Shown here piece after piece: positions 36,178 through 46,186 of a stretch of DNA of 64,000 bases. Both the position numbers and the translations under genes were made by a program. The stretch comes from an uncultured Paracoccaceae bacterium (GTDB lineage Bacteria; Pseudomonadota; Alphaproteobacteria; Rhodobacterales; Rhodobacteraceae), in contig CANMDF010000001.1 in NCBI GenBank assembly GCA_947496605.1, positions 310,001 to 374,000 of the forward strand, in the 5' to 3' direction. Below the pieces are notes generated by a model. It was not told where the DNA came from, ran no database searches, and worked only from the letters and a program-made list of their open reading frames with translations. Position 1 is the first letter of the stretch; each line of letters starts with the position of its first letter.

Positions 36178-36650
36178 GGGTTTTCAAACCGACCGGATTT
36201 GCCTCCGTCTTTGAATGTCAGACGGATGCCGCCGATTTCCATATCCTTTTGCACGGCTTTCACCATGTCATAGACCGTAAGGGCGGCGGTGCTGACGGCG
36301 GTCAATGCCTCCATCTCGACCCCGGTTTGTCCGCCTGTCTTGACTGTCGCTGTGATGCGGATGCCGGGCAGGGCTATATCGGGTGTCAGGTCCAGGGCGA
36401 CCTTGGTGATCGGCAGCGGATGGCAGAGCGGGATCAGGTCGGCGGTCTTCTTGGCACCCATGATGCCCGCGATCCGCGCGATTCCCAGCACATCGCCTTT
36501 ATCGGCACGGCCTTCTGTGATCAGCGCAAGCGTTTCCGCCGTCATCTTGATATGCCCTTCGGCAATCGCAGTGCGGGCCGTCACAGGTTTGTTCGAGACA
36601 TCAACCATATGCGCTTTGCCGTCGCCGTCGAAGTGCGAAAGACCAGCCAT
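36174..36650 (-). CDS. moaC: cyclic pyranopterin monophosphate synthase MoaC
   Basis: This 158-residue enzyme makes cyclic pyranopterin monophosphate with MoaA in molybdenum cofactor synthesis. Motifs are [35 protein letters not shown] and [20 protein letters not shown]. It overlaps moeA by 4 nt, and its start overlaps the trpC stop by 1 nt, so it is read together with trpC. Confidence 0.95.
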   Translation of the reverse strand: MAGLSHFDGDGKAHMVDVSNKPVTARTAIAEGHIKMTAETLALITEGRADKGDVLGIARIAGIMGAKKTADLIPLCHPLPITKVALDLTPDIALPGIRITATVKTGGQTGVEMEALTAVSTAALTVYDMVKAVQKDMEIGGIRLTFKDGGKSGRFENP

Positions 36651-37456
36651 TACATCATGCCTGTGGCAGGATTGGCGAGCAGAGTGCGTGTCGCGGTGGC
36701 GACGTCGTCTTGGCGCATCAGGCTTTCGCCGATGAGGAAGGTGCGTGCGCCGTAGCGGGCCATATCGGCCAATTCAGCTGGCGTGTTCAGCCCGCTTTCG
36801 CAGACGATCATGCGGTCGGTGGGAACCAGCTTTGATAGGGTGCGGGTGGTGTCCAATGTAGTGTCAAACGTCTTGAGATTGCGGTTATTGATGCCCATCA
36901 ATGGCGACTTTAATGCCGTCGCGCGTTCCAGTTCTGGCGCGTCGTGGACTTCGATCAACACATCCATGCCCCATGAGAAAGCAGCTTCTTCAAGCTCTTG
37001 CGCTTGAGCGTCGCTGACGCTGGCCATGATGATTAGGATGCAATCGGCGTGCAATGCGCGGGCCTCGGCCACTTGGTAGGTGTCGTACATAAAATCTTTG
37101 CGCAGTGCGGGCAGATCGACGGCGCTGCGGGCCGCTGTCAGGTAGCTGTCGTCGCCTTGGAAGGACGGACCATCGGTCAGGACGGAGAGGCAGGTTGCAC
37201 CACCTTCGGCATAGGCTTGCGCCAAAGCGGGTGGGTTGAAATCGGCGCGGATCAAACCTTTGGAAGGGCTGGCTTTCTTAATTTCGGCGATCAGGCCGTA
37301 ACCATCGCGAGCTGCATCAGCTAATTTGGCCGCAAACCCGCGCGTGGGAGGGGCATCGTTGGCGCGTGCTTCAACCTCGGCCAATGGCACAGCGGCTTTG
37401 CGGTCGGCGACCTCTTGCAACTTGTAGGTTTTTATCTTTTCCAGAATATCGCTCAT
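36650..37456 (-). CDS. trpC: indole-3-glycerol phosphate synthase
   Basis: This 268-residue TIM-barrel enzyme makes indole-3-glycerol phosphate in tryptophan synthesis. Motifs are [18 protein letters not shown] at the start, [25 protein letters not shown] and [14 protein letters not shown], and [10 protein letters not shown] near the end. Its start overlaps the ung stop by 4 nt, so it is part of the trpG-trpD-ung-trpC-moaC-moeA run. Confidence 0.96.
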   Translation of the reverse strand: MSDILEKIKTYKLQEVADRKAAVPLAEVEARANDAPPTRGFAAKLADAARDGYGLIAEIKKASPSKGLIRADFNPPALAQAYAEGGATCLSVLTDGPSFQGDDSYLTAARSAVDLPALRKDFMYDTYQVAEARALHADCILIIMASVSDAQAQELEEAAFSWGMDVLIEVHDAPELERATALKSPLMGINNRNLKTFDTTLDTTRTLSKLVPTDRMIVCESGLNTPAELADMARYGARTFLIGESLMRQDDVATATRTLLANPATGMM

Positions 37457-38097
37457 GGGTCCGCCCAGTTGATTGGCTCTTGGCCTTGTTCAATAAGCCA
37501 CTGGTTCGCCTTTGAAAATGGGCGCGACCCGAAAAAACCGCGATAGGCTGACAGCGGGGATGGGTGGGCTGATTGCAAGACAAGGTGATAGGGGGCGAGG
37601 TGTTTTGCGTAGGCTTGTGCCGGACCACCCCAAAGGATGAAGGCGCGAGGGCGATCGTTGAGGTGTTCCAACGCTTGTTGGACAAGCTTTGACCAGCCCA
37701 ATTTGGCGTGCGCTTTTGGTTTACCGGGCGGCACAGTAAGTGCAGTATTCAAGAGCAGTACACCTTGATCGGCCCAATCATGCAAGGCGGTCAGCGTGCG
37801 TAATTTCCCTGTATCTGACTGAATTTCCTTGAAGATATTCCCAAGACTATCAAGTCTGCCGCCAAAATTCGCCGGGATCGAGAATGCTAATCCGTCGGCC
37901 TTGGCGGGTGTGTGATAAGGGTCTTGCCCAAGGATCACGACGTGCGTGTCATGTGGTTGCGTCCGCGCGAGTGCGGCAAATGTGAGGGCAGGAGGGGGCA
38001 GAATTTGCCCTGTGATTTGGGTCTGAATGCGTGGCAGGTCGTCGGCGAAGAAAGGCAATTTGCCCCATTCGCCCAGACCAGACAGATCAAACATCAC
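37453..38097 (-). CDS. ung: uracil-DNA glycosylase, family 1
   Basis: This 214-residue repair enzyme removes uracil from DNA. The water-activating motif is [10 protein letters not shown] with the aspartate at residue 59; the pyrimidine pocket is in [21 protein letters not shown]; the leucine-loop motif is [18 protein letters not shown] near the end. It overlaps trpD by 4 nt and trpC by 4 nt. A DNA repair gene inside a tryptophan operon is unusual and means its level would follow that of the trp genes. Confidence 0.96.
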   Translation of the reverse strand: MMFDLSGLGEWGKLPFFADDLPRIQTQITGQILPPPALTFAALARTQPHDTHVVILGQDPYHTPAKADGLAFSIPANFGGRLDSLGNIFKEIQSDTGKLRTLTALHDWADQGVLLLNTALTVPPGKPKAHAKLGWSKLVQQALEHLNDRPRAFILWGGPAQAYAKHLAPYHLVLQSAHPSPLSAYRGFFGSRPFSKANQWLIEQGQEPINWADP

Positions 38098-39110
38098 GCA
38101 GCAGAGGTAATGCGCGCCAGCGTTTCCACGGCGTGTTTCGCTTTGCCGCTGTCGATGCTTTCGCGTGCTAACGCGACACCGTCTTTGAGATCGGCCGCTT
38201 TGTCAGCAACGACCAGTGCAGCGGCTGCGTTCAGGAGCACAGCATCGCGGTAGGCGCCCGCTGCGCCATCCAACAACGCAGACATGGCCGTCGCGTTTTC
38301 TTCCGGTGTACCGCCCAAGATATCGCGGAAATTATGGACGGGCAGACCGGCATCTTCGGGGTGGATTTCACGTGATGTGATCTTGCCATTCTCAAGGGCA
38401 GCAACAGCGGTAGGTCCGCAGATCGTAATCTCATCGGTGCCGTCGCTGCCGTGGACCAGCCACGCTTTTTCAGTGCCAAGTTGTTGCAGGGTTTCTGCCA
38501 TTGGAAAAATCAGGTCAGGGGCGAAGGCGCCCGTCAACTGCCGTTTGACGCCAGCTGGGTTAGTCAATGGTCCCAATATGTTAAAGATCGTTTTTGAACC
38601 TAACTCTACACGGATCGGCCCCACATGTTTCATGGCCGGATGATGCATTGGGGCCATCATGAAGCCGATACCGGCCTCTGCAATGGCGCGTTCCACCACG
38701 TCAGGGCCAACCATCACGTTGATGCCAAGTGCGCCTTGCACGTCGGCTGTCCCGGACTTGGACGACAGATTGCGGTTGCCGTGTTTGGCGACCGGCACGC
38801 CGGCGCCCGCCACCACAAAGGCAGTCGCTGTTGAAATATTCAGTGTGTGTTTGCCATCGCCGCCGGTACCCACGATATCCATGGCATTTTCGGGTGCTTT
38901 CACCGGAATGCAATGGGCGCGCATCACGGCGGCTGCAGCGGCATATTCCGACACGGATTCGCCACGTGCCCGTAGCGCCATTAGGAACCCACCGATTTGC
39001 GCGGGGGTGGCGGCACCTTCAAACAAATAGCCAAACGCCTCTTCCGCTTGGGCGCGAGAAAGCGGTCCTTCGGAGGCTGCAAAAATCAGGGGCTTCATTG
39101 CATCGCTCAT
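38094..39110 (-). CDS. trpD: anthranilate phosphoribosyltransferase
   Basis: This 338-residue enzyme joins anthranilate and PRPP in the second step of tryptophan synthesis. Motifs are [19 protein letters not shown] (PRPP site), [16 protein letters not shown] and [20 protein letters not shown]. It overlaps trpG by 4 nt upstream and ung by 4 nt downstream. Confidence 0.96.
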   Translation of the reverse strand: MSDAMKPLIFAASEGPLSRAQAEEAFGYLFEGAATPAQIGGFLMALRARGESVSEYAAAAAVMRAHCIPVKAPENAMDIVGTGGDGKHTLNISTATAFVVAGAGVPVAKHGNRNLSSKSGTADVQGALGINVMVGPDVVERAIAEAGIGFMMAPMHHPAMKHVGPIRVELGSKTIFNILGPLTNPAGVKRQLTGAFAPDLIFPMAETLQQLGTEKAWLVHGSDGTDEITICGPTAVAALENGKITSREIHPEDAGLPVHNFRDILGGTPEENATAMSALLDGAAGAYRDAVLLNAAAALVVADKAADLKDGVALARESIDSGKAKHAVETLARITSAA

Positions 39111-39688
39111 GCGGGCACCTTTGTTGTCTTAAGGAAGTTTTCCAGCATCTGATGACCATGCTCGGACCGGATGCTTTCAGGGTGGAACTGGACGCCGTGG
39201 ATCGGCAGTTCGCGGTGTTGGACGCCCATAATGGTGCCATCTTCTAATTCAGCCGTAATTTCTAGACAGTCGGGCAGGGTTTCGCGCTCGACGATCAGCG
39301 AATGATAGCGGGTTGCCTCAAACGGGCTTGGCAGGTCAGTAAACAGGCCCTTGCCTGTGTGCTGCATGCTGCCCATCTTACCGTGCACGATTTCATGACA
39401 CCGGGTGACCTTGCCGCCGAAGGCCTCGCCAATAGCTTGATGGCCAAGACATACGCCGATCAGGGGCGTTTTCGTCTCGGCAGCGGCATGGACCATGGCC
39501 AAGCAAATGCCTGCCTGTGCCGGCTCACAGGGGCCTGGTGAAAGCATGATCGCTTCGGGTCGCATTGCCATTGCTTCCTGCACATCCAGCGCATCATTGC
39601 GTTTCACAACCACGTCTGCGCCCAGCTCGCCTAAGTAGTGAACAAGGTTGTATGTAAAGCTGTCGTAGTTATCGATCAGAAGCAGCAT
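39107..39688 (-). CDS. trpG: anthranilate synthase component II (glutamine amidotransferase)
   Basis: This 193-residue class I amidotransferase supplies ammonia to TrpE. The catalytic triad is Cys in [18 protein letters not shown] plus His and Glu in [16 protein letters not shown]. The ATG at 39688 gives the family start [14 protein letters not shown]; the frame opens eight codons earlier. Its trpE partner lies on the same strand at 41500, beyond a divergently read polysaccharide deacetylase gene. Confidence 0.96.
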   Translation of the reverse strand: MLLLIDNYDSFTYNLVHYLGELGADVVVKRNDALDVQEAMAMRPEAIMLSPGPCEPAQAGICLAMVHAAAETKTPLIGVCLGHQAIGEAFGGKVTRCHEIVHGKMGSMQHTGKGLFTDLPSPFEATRYHSLIVERETLPDCLEITAELEDGTIMGVQHRELPIHGVQFHPESIRSEHGHQMLENFLKTTKVPA

Positions 39689-39710
39689 GGTAAAATCCCG
39701 CGTAGGTGGC

Positions 39711-39728
39711 AAAAAAGGGCTACCGCCC
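39711..39728 (-). terminator. short hairpin with T-run in the trpG leader
   Basis: On the minus strand GGGC, loop GGTA and GCCC, then six Ts, lie 23 nt upstream of the trpG start. The 4-bp stem is short but pure GC and could end or pause transcription before trpG. A further pair of overlapping inverted repeats (AGCGG/CCGCT and GTATA/TATAC) lies just upstream at 39740-39760. No leader peptide with tryptophan codons is seen. Confidence 0.35.
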
Positions 39729-39811
39729 CCCCATAAGAGAGCGGTATAAGCCCGCTATACATGGGCCGGGACGCAAGGTGGCGTCAAGGTCGAACAAAAG
39801 GGTGTGGGCAG

Positions 39812-41494
39812 ATGAAAGGCGTCTTAAAAGGTAGTCTTTGGGGACTAGTGTTGGGTGGCTCTGTATTGGGCTTTGCATCGCTCGTGTCTGAACAACCGGA
39901 ATTTGCCAAAGGACCGCCAGCGCCGCAGTTGACGGTGCCGGCATTTGATGTTGCCGCAGCTGATGAAACGCTTGATTTGCAAAGCAATGCGGATGAAACG
40001 CCGCTCTTCGTGCCTGTCGCACCACTTGATGTGACACCAGATCAAAACGTCACCGCGCCGACAGTTTCAACAGCCCCTGCCGCATTGCCGCAAACGGCAG
40101 ATGTTGCGGCGGGGATCGCCGCGCCTGAGACCGCGTTAACAACAGAAGTCGCAACGATTACAGATGCGCCAGACCTGTCGCGGGTTGAAACTGCACTTGC
40201 AGCACCAACGATTGTCGAAGACACGTCACCTATTGTCGACACGACCCCGGCCGCCGCCTTGCCGGAACCGACTGCGGCCGAGCCCGCAGAAGAGAATATC
40301 GCGCAGAACGAAGAGCAAGCGGATCCGGACATCCTGGTCATTGAAGTACCTGACACGCCTGTCGTGGAAGAAAGCGATGCACCGCTGATTGTGATTACAG
40401 AGCCGCAAGAAGAAGATAGCACTGACCTTGCCACGGCTACAGTAGAGCTTGCGCCGGAGAACGATGAGACCACTGAACAAGACATTATCGTCATCGAAGT
40501 GCCGGAGGCGCCAGTCGCGGATGAGGCGGCACCTTTGATCATCATCACCGATGCAGTGGAAGAGAACCCTTCTGATGACGTGCCTGAGGCCCTCGCAGAC
40601 GAAACGGCTCTGATCGTGATCGAGGTGCCTGACGCGCCTGCCGTTGAACCTGTTGTCACTGAAGTGGCCCCGGTGATCGTTGCGCCAGCACCAATTGAGC
40701 AGGATGAACCCGTTGTTATTACAGAAGTTCTGCCACAGACAACGAATAGAGTGCGCATTAACCGACCAACGGAAACAGCAACTGAGGCTGAGACACCTCC
40801 TCCAGCAGATGTGGGCGAAGAATTGCCCGCGCTTGCGCGATATGCAGTGCCCTTTGAACGCGTTGATGATGCAGCGTTGATTTCAATCATTCTGGTTGAT
40901 GACGGCCAGATGCCGGACGGACCGGGTGCCCTTGCCGATCTTGGGTTTGTGCCAACTGTTGCGGTCAACGCATTGTCATCTGCATCGACTGAACGCGCTG
41001 CGGCTTATCGCGATGCGGGTGTAGAGGTTGCGATGCAAGCGCAATTGCCTGATGGGGCCCAGCCCACGGATGTCGAAGTGGCGTTTGAGGCCGCCCGCGG
41101 TTTGGTATCAGAAGTCACGATGCTGTTTTCGGACGAAACGGGTGCAATGCAGAACCGCGCGGTGACAGCGCAAGTCATGCAAATTCTGGCCGCTGATGGT
41201 TACGGATTTGTTGCGGTGCAACGGGGCCTGAGCAATGCTGCGCGGGACGCTGAACTGGCCGATGTACCTGCTGCAATTGTCTTGCGTGACATTGATGGCG
41301 CGGGCGAAGATGCCCGTGCGATCGGGCGTGCGCTTGACCAAGCGGCATTTCGTGCGCGGCAAAGTGGATCTGCGGTTTTGCTAGGGCGGATGGCACCGGA
41401 TACGCTGGCAGCGTTGAAAACTTGGGCCGCTGATCTGGATCAAGATACTTTGACGATCGCACCCGTTTCTGCAATCTTGCTGAACGAAGAGTAG
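39812..41494 (+). CDS. divergent polysaccharide deacetylase family protein (YibQ-like)
   Basis: This 560-residue envelope protein has an N-terminal membrane anchor (KGSLWGLVLGGSVLGFASLV), then a long acidic, Pro- and Val-rich spacer (about residues 30-345) and a C-terminal divergent polysaccharide deacetylase domain (about 350-560, from LARYAVPFERVDDAALISIILVDD). The spacer has several imperfect repeats of a DILVIEVPDTPVVEE type followed by APLIVITEP. The domain is usually periplasmic; the spacer could span the periplasm. The ATG at 39812 fits a signal-anchor start; the frame opens 17 codons earlier. The gene is read against the trp genes on both sides. Confidence 0.82.
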   Translation: MKGVLKGSLWGLVLGGSVLGFASLVSEQPEFAKGPPAPQLTVPAFDVAAADETLDLQSNADETPLFVPVAPLDVTPDQNVTAPTVSTAPAALPQTADVAAGIAAPETALTTEVATITDAPDLSRVETALAAPTIVEDTSPIVDTTPAAALPEPTAAEPAEENIAQNEEQADPDILVIEVPDTPVVEESDAPLIVITEPQEEDSTDLATATVELAPENDETTEQDIIVIEVPEAPVADEAAPLIIITDAVEENPSDDVPEALADETALIVIEVPDAPAVEPVVTEVAPVIVAPAPIEQDEPVVITEVLPQTTNRVRINRPTETATEAETPPPADVGEELPALARYAVPFERVDDAALISIILVDDGQMPDGPGALADLGFVPTVAVNALSSASTERAAAYRDAGVEVAMQAQLPDGAQPTDVEVAFEAARGLVSEVTMLFSDETGAMQNRAVTAQVMQILAADGYGFVAVQRGLSNAARDAELADVPAAIVLRDIDGAGEDARAIGRALDQAAFRARQSGSAVLLGRMAPDTLAALKTWAADLDQDTLTIAPVSAILLNEE

Positions 41495-41499
41495 TCTGC

Positions 41500-43017
41500 C
41501 TAAGGCCGCTCGTTTCCGCTGCCACGGAACATTGTGGCATCAGCGGCTGCTTTGCGGATTGCGTTCGATTTGTGGACGGTTTCTTGGTATTCCCCCTCGG
41601 GGTCGCTGTCATAGACCACGCCACCGCCCGCCTGAATATAAAGTTTTTCGTCCTGCAAGACGGCCGTGCGCAGTGCGATACACATATCCATGTCGCCGTT
41701 GGCACTAAAGTAGCCACATCCGCCACCATAAACGCCGCGCTTTTCTGGCTCAAGCTCGTCGATGATCTCCATCGCGCGAACTTTGGGGGCGCCTGAAACA
41801 GTGCCAGCAGGCATACCTGCAAAAAACGCGCTCAGCGCGTCTTGGTCATCCGCCAATTCGCCCACCACGTTCGAGACGATGTGCATGACATGGCTATAAC
41901 GCTCAACAATAAACTGTTCTGTTGGACGGACTGTACCGATCTTGCTGACCTTGCCAGTGTCATTACGGCCTAGATCAAGCAGCATCAAATGCTCGGCCAG
42001 TTCTTTCTGGTCGGCCATCAGATCGGCCTCATTGGCGTTGTCTTCTTCTGGGGTTGCACCACGAGGGCGGGTGCCTGCGATCGGCCTGATGGTGACTTCG
42101 CTGCCAAAGACACGGACCAGAATTTCAGGACTGGCGCCGATGACCTGAAAACCACCGAAGTTGAAAAAGAACATGAACGGTGATGGGTTCGTACGGCGCA
42201 ACGACCGGTAGAGCGCGAAGGGTGGTTCGCGAAACTCTTGCGTCCAGCGCTGGGATGGGACGACCTGAAAGATATCGCCCGCTTTGATGTAGTCTTTCGC
42301 CTTTTCGACCGCATCCAAATAAGCCGCATGGGCAAAATTGGACACAGGCGGCGCAACAGCAGCCGGTTCAGCCAACGCACGTGCCTCACTTGGCATAGGA
42401 CGTTCAAGCGCGCGCTGCGCATCCATTACCCGTTCTGCGGCTTGGGCATAGGCTGCCCGTGCGGTCAAACCGGAATTTACGTAAGCGGGGGCTACAAGAA
42501 TCACGTCGCCTTTGACCCCGTCCAGAACAGCGACTACCGATGGGCGCAGCATCATCGCATCAGGCAAGCCAAGGGGGTCAGGGTTCACATCGGGCAGATG
42601 TTCGATCAGGCGGATCATGTCATAGCCCAAATATCCGAAAAGCCCCGCAGATGCGGCGGGCAGGTCTCGGGGCAGATCAATGCGCGATTCGGCAAGCAGA
42701 GCGCGTAGTGCCGTCAATGGATCAGCATCCATCGGTTCAAATGCCGCTTCATCAAATCGGGCGGTGCGGTTCACGCGCGATGCTGTCCCGCGACATTCCC
42801 AGATCAAGTCAGGGTTCATGCCAACGATGGAATAGCGACCACGGACTTCGCCACCTGTCACGCTTTCCAACATGAAGGCGTTCTTTCCTGCACCAGACAG
42901 CTTCAGCATCAGCGACACTGGCGTGTCCAGATCGGCGGCAATGCGGGTATAGACAACTTGGTTTGCGCCTGCGTCATAGCCTTTGGCGAAACTGTCGTAG
43001 TCGGGCAAAAGGGCCAT
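41500..43017 (-). CDS. trpE: anthranilate synthase component I
   Basis: This 505-residue chorismate-using subunit has the family motifs IAGTRPRGATPEEDNANEAD, LLDLGRNDTGKV and the C-terminal GVYGGGCGYFSANGDMDMCIALRT. The N-terminal tryptophan-feedback motif LLESVTGG-like region reads FMLESVTGGEVRGRYS. It starts 8 nt after the PpiD-type gene, so both are co-transcribed, and no separate trp leader is seen. Its stop lies 5 nt from that of the convergent deacetylase gene. Confidence 0.96.
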   Translation of the reverse strand: MALLPDYDSFAKGYDAGANQVVYTRIAADLDTPVSLMLKLSGAGKNAFMLESVTGGEVRGRYSIVGMNPDLIWECRGTASRVNRTARFDEAAFEPMDADPLTALRALLAESRIDLPRDLPAASAGLFGYLGYDMIRLIEHLPDVNPDPLGLPDAMMLRPSVVAVLDGVKGDVILVAPAYVNSGLTARAAYAQAAERVMDAQRALERPMPSEARALAEPAAVAPPVSNFAHAAYLDAVEKAKDYIKAGDIFQVVPSQRWTQEFREPPFALYRSLRRTNPSPFMFFFNFGGFQVIGASPEILVRVFGSEVTIRPIAGTRPRGATPEEDNANEADLMADQKELAEHLMLLDLGRNDTGKVSKIGTVRPTEQFIVERYSHVMHIVSNVVGELADDQDALSAFFAGMPAGTVSGAPKVRAMEIIDELEPEKRGVYGGGCGYFSANGDMDMCIALRTAVLQDEKLYIQAGGGVVYDSDPEGEYQETVHKSNAIRKAAADATMFRGSGNERP

Positions 43018-43025
43018 GGGACCGC

Positions 43026-44864
43026 CTATTGGAACTGTGCGTTGACCGCGTTGATTGTTTGTTGGTTCAGGCTTTGCTCGGTGCGTTGTTGCACGGATGT
43101 CGCGTAGGCATCAAAGATATCCTGCGAAATCCCTGCACGCGCGGATTCCGCCAATGCATCGCGTTGGGCAATGACGCTGGGGTCTGTCAGATCGGGTGCC
43201 GCGATATTGTCCAACCGCAGAATAATCGCGCGGTTTTCAGCATCAACGACGCGGACATCACCGACTGCCATCGCAAAGACATCTTCGTTGAAAGACGGCG
43301 GCGTGCCTTCGATGAAGGTGCGGCGTGTCATGTTTTCTTCGACCAGAGGGTCCAACCCAAGCGTGTCCAGGCCTGTCAGTGGCAGCACATCCGTGGCGAT
43401 TTCTTCGGCTTTCGCGATGATCGCCTCTTGCTGTGCTTGTGCCTGCCAAGCTGCGGAAACTGCATCGCGGACATCATCAAGTGGCTGCAGCGTCGGTGGC
43501 ACAATGCCGTCCAACGTCAGCGCAGAGATACCACCGTCGGCCAGATCAAAGATCTCTGCAAACTGGCCTTCTTGTACGGATGCCGCTTCACGGCGGAACG
43601 CTTCATAGGCGGCGATGCCTTCAGCATTCTCAGGCGTCCAGTTGATTGTGCCAAGCTGCATATCGGTGCGGTCGGCCAGATCGGCCATCGTCGCGCCACC
43701 GGCCAACAGGTCAATGATCGGGTCAGCACTGTCGTTGATGTATTCACGGGCGGCCTCGGCGGCCAATTCATCACGCAAGTTCGTGCTGGCCTCATCAAGT
43801 GTGGTCTCTTGTGCGGCCAAAACCGCATTCATCCGGAAAAGCGCAGGGCCAAGTGGTGAATTGAACGGGCCAACCACATCGCCTGTTTGTGCGGCAAACA
43901 CGGCTTCGCCCGCGCCACGCAAGTCGTCTTGGCTGACATCACCAAGGTCAATGTCGGTTAACGCGAGGCCACGCTCGGCAACAAGCTCTTCGAAAGTGGC
44001 CTCACCGGCATTGACGCGGCCAATGGCCTCTTCTGCTTTGGTTTCGTCAAGGTAGACCAAACGCTCAACCAAGCGGCGTTCGGGCTGCACAAATTCAGTG
44101 ATGCGCTGATTGTAGAGACGCTCTACGGCTTCATCTGGCACAACCATATCGTCGATGATCATATTTGGTGTGAGCCAGACATAAGTAATGTCGCGGCTTT
44201 CGGGCAGGGTGAATTCGGCCGGGTTGGCGTCATAGTATTCTTGCTGTGCTGCGGGTGTCGCACCGGGCACCGGGGCGGTCAGATCATCAGCGTCAACGAC
44301 AGCCCACGTGATGCTGCGTGTTTCGCTGATGTATTGCACCAATGCGTCTGCATAGGCATCCGGGGCAGGGATGCCGCTGATCACCGACCCTTGGAGCAAG
44401 GTGCGTGCGGTTTCTTCGCGGATGCCTGCCTCAAACTCAGCCTCGGATTGACCGGATTGTTGCAGGGCCAAACGGTAGGTTTCGCGGTTAAAACCACTGG
44501 CGCCTTGGAATGATGGAATGGCTTGCAGGCGTTCAAAGACACGTTCGTCACCAACTGAGACGCCGAGTTCGCTGGCTTCGTTATCAAGCGTGCGCAACAG
44601 GACAACCTGATTGAGGGCGACTTGGTCCAAACCAAAGGCCTGCGCTTGTTGGAATGAAATCTGCTGGCCAAATTGAGCTGAAAGCGATCGAATCTGACCG
44701 TTCAGCGCACGTTGATAAGAAGCGACACTGACGTCTTTTTCACCAACCGTGCCGATGCTGCGAATATTGCCGCTCAGCCCACCAGTGCCAAATCCGGCAA
44801 GGCCCACAAGGACGATTCCAACGACCACCCATGCGCCATAACGAGGTTTCTTTTTCTCTGCCAT
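43026..44864 (-). CDS. PpiD-type peptidyl-prolyl isomerase/foldase
   Basis: This 612-residue protein has an N-terminal membrane anchor (about residues 11-29, AWVVVGIVLVGLAGFG), a SurA_N-3-like domain (about 35-170) and a parvulin-like PPIase region in the middle (about 245-370). It should help newly exported proteins to fold in the periplasm. The ATG at 44864 gives MAEKKKPRYG and a typical anchor start; an open frame extends 20 codons further. It is the first gene of a unit with trpE, a link I cannot explain by function. Confidence 0.88.
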   Translation of the reverse strand: MAEKKKPRYGAWVVVGIVLVGLAGFGTGGLSGNIRSIGTVGEKDVSVASYQRALNGQIRSLSAQFGQQISFQQAQAFGLDQVALNQVVLLRTLDNEASELGVSVGDERVFERLQAIPSFQGASGFNRETYRLALQQSGQSEAEFEAGIREETARTLLQGSVISGIPAPDAYADALVQYISETRSITWAVVDADDLTAPVPGATPAAQQEYYDANPAEFTLPESRDITYVWLTPNMIIDDMVVPDEAVERLYNQRITEFVQPERRLVERLVYLDETKAEEAIGRVNAGEATFEELVAERGLALTDIDLGDVSQDDLRGAGEAVFAAQTGDVVGPFNSPLGPALFRMNAVLAAQETTLDEASTNLRDELAAEAAREYINDSADPIIDLLAGGATMADLADRTDMQLGTINWTPENAEGIAAYEAFRREAASVQEGQFAEIFDLADGGISALTLDGIVPPTLQPLDDVRDAVSAAWQAQAQQEAIIAKAEEIATDVLPLTGLDTLGLDPLVEENMTRRTFIEGTPPSFNEDVFAMAVGDVRVVDAENRAIILRLDNIAAPDLTDPSVIAQRDALAESARAGISQDIFDAYATSVQQRTEQSLNQQTINAVNAQFQ

Positions 44865-44927
44865 TTTTTGACCGCTCCGCCCGCTGGTTTGCGTCTGAAT
44901 AAGGGGGCAGGCGCGGGGGTGCAAGTG

Positions 44928-46103
44928 TTAGAGTTGCAGCGATGCCAGCCTGTTGAAGAGCGTCGCCACGCCAGCGCGATCAATGTTGGCAAAAGCAATG
45001 CGCAATTGCGCTTCGCCGCCGGGCAAATCAGATGGCATGAACATGGTACCCGGCAACAGTAAAACCCCTGCCTCCTTCACCAAGAGTGGTGCGAGGTCGG
45101 CCGATGATATGGCGAAGGGGTGTTTGACATAAGCGAAGTAAGCGCCACAGCCCAGCAGTTCCCATCCTTTGTCAGCGAGCACCGGAAAATGGTCTTCGAT
45201 CGCTGCGCGGCGATCCAAGATTTCAAGCCGTTCATCCGCCAACCAATCGCCCAGATTTTGCATGCCCCAAAGGGCTGCGCGTTGGCCTAATTGGTTGGGA
45301 CAGATTGTGACGGTATCGAGGAATTTTTCAATCTCAGCCAGACGTGCAGTGCCAGCAACAACAGCGCCAATGCGGTGCCCTGTCAGCCGGTAAGCCTTTG
45401 AAAAGGAATAGAGTTGGATCAGCGTTTTGTCCCAAGCAGGATCGGCAAACAGGTCATGTGGTGCACCACTGCGGCTATCAAAGTCGCGGTAGGTTTCGTC
45501 CACGATCAGCGCGATGCCATGCGCCCGTGCAATATCGCGGAACGCGGTGAGGGTCTGGGACGGGTATTCAACGCCACAGGGGTTGTTGGGGGACACCAGA
45601 GCAATGGCACGCGTCCGGTCCGTGATCAGTTTTGCGGCCTCCGTGGCTGATGGAATCATCCCTGCGCCTGCCAGCAATGGCACTGTCTTGACGCCGGACA
45701 TATCCAGCCACATGCGGTGGTTGAAGTAATAGGGCACGGGGATGATGACTTCGTCGCCCTCGTTGCAAAGCGTGGCAATCGCGGCGGCGAATGCCTGGTT
45801 GCAACCTGATGTGATCGCCACCTGATCAGCGTTGACGCGGCCACCATAGTTTGACGTCCATTTCGTCGCGATTTCTTGGCGCAGCGCTGGCAACCCAAGC
45901 ACGGGGCCGTAAAGATGCGCCTCGGGTTCGCTCATCACAATCTGCGCCATCGCTTCGCGCAAAGGGGCAGGGGGTGGATCAACTGGTGCCGCTTGGCTGA
46001 CGTTGAGTAGCGGTCTGTCCACAGGGTGTGCGACGTCTTCAAGCCAACGGCGTGCCTCCATCACAGGGGGTGGAAACGTGGCTGATGTGCGCGATTGGGT
46101 CAT
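44928..46103 (-). CDS. pyridoxal-phosphate aminotransferase, class I
   Basis: This 391-residue aminotransferase has the ITSGCNQAFAAAI entry region, VSPNNPCGVEYPSQT, VDETYRDFDS and the PLP lysine in YSFSKAYRLTGHRIG. The acceptor specificity is not visible; aspartate/aromatic types are close. The ATG at 46103 is preferred; a TTG four codons upstream is also possible. It sits between gpt and the PpiD-type gene on the same strand. R4 of the intergenic repeat lies just upstream. Confidence 0.88.
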   Translation of the reverse strand: MTQSRTSATFPPPVMEARRWLEDVAHPVDRPLLNVSQAAPVDPPPAPLREAMAQIVMSEPEAHLYGPVLGLPALRQEIATKWTSNYGGRVNADQVAITSGCNQAFAAAIATLCNEGDEVIIPVPYYFNHRMWLDMSGVKTVPLLAGAGMIPSATEAAKLITDRTRAIALVSPNNPCGVEYPSQTLTAFRDIARAHGIALIVDETYRDFDSRSGAPHDLFADPAWDKTLIQLYSFSKAYRLTGHRIGAVVAGTARLAEIEKFLDTVTICPNQLGQRAALWGMQNLGDWLADERLEILDRRAAIEDHFPVLADKGWELLGCGAYFAYVKHPFAISSADLAPLLVKEAGVLLLPGTMFMPSDLPGGEAQLRIAFANIDRAGVATLFNRLASLQL

Positions 46104-46145
46104 AACGTCATCCAAAAGGAGCGGCTGCGCCGCACGATATTATAA

Positions 46146-46181
46146 GGTGCCTCCGGCGGAGGTATTTTTGAACATGAGAAG
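46146..46181 (-). repeat. intergenic repeat, copy R4
   Basis: It starts 5 nt past the gpt stop (minus strand). Core: GCCTCCGGCGGAGGTATTTT. It has a perfect CCTCC/GGAGG stem and on the plus strand a T-run. Confidence 0.75.
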
Positions 46182-46186
46182 CCGTC

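Noticed and set aside
39690..39811. Classical trp leader peptide
   Set aside because: The short frames in the leader lack tryptophan codons.
40042..40968. 308-residue Ser/Thr/Gly-rich open frame on the minus strand
   Set aside because: It is the mirror of the Ala/Glu/Val/Pro-rich spacer of the deacetylase gene; the repeat-like look comes from that spacer.
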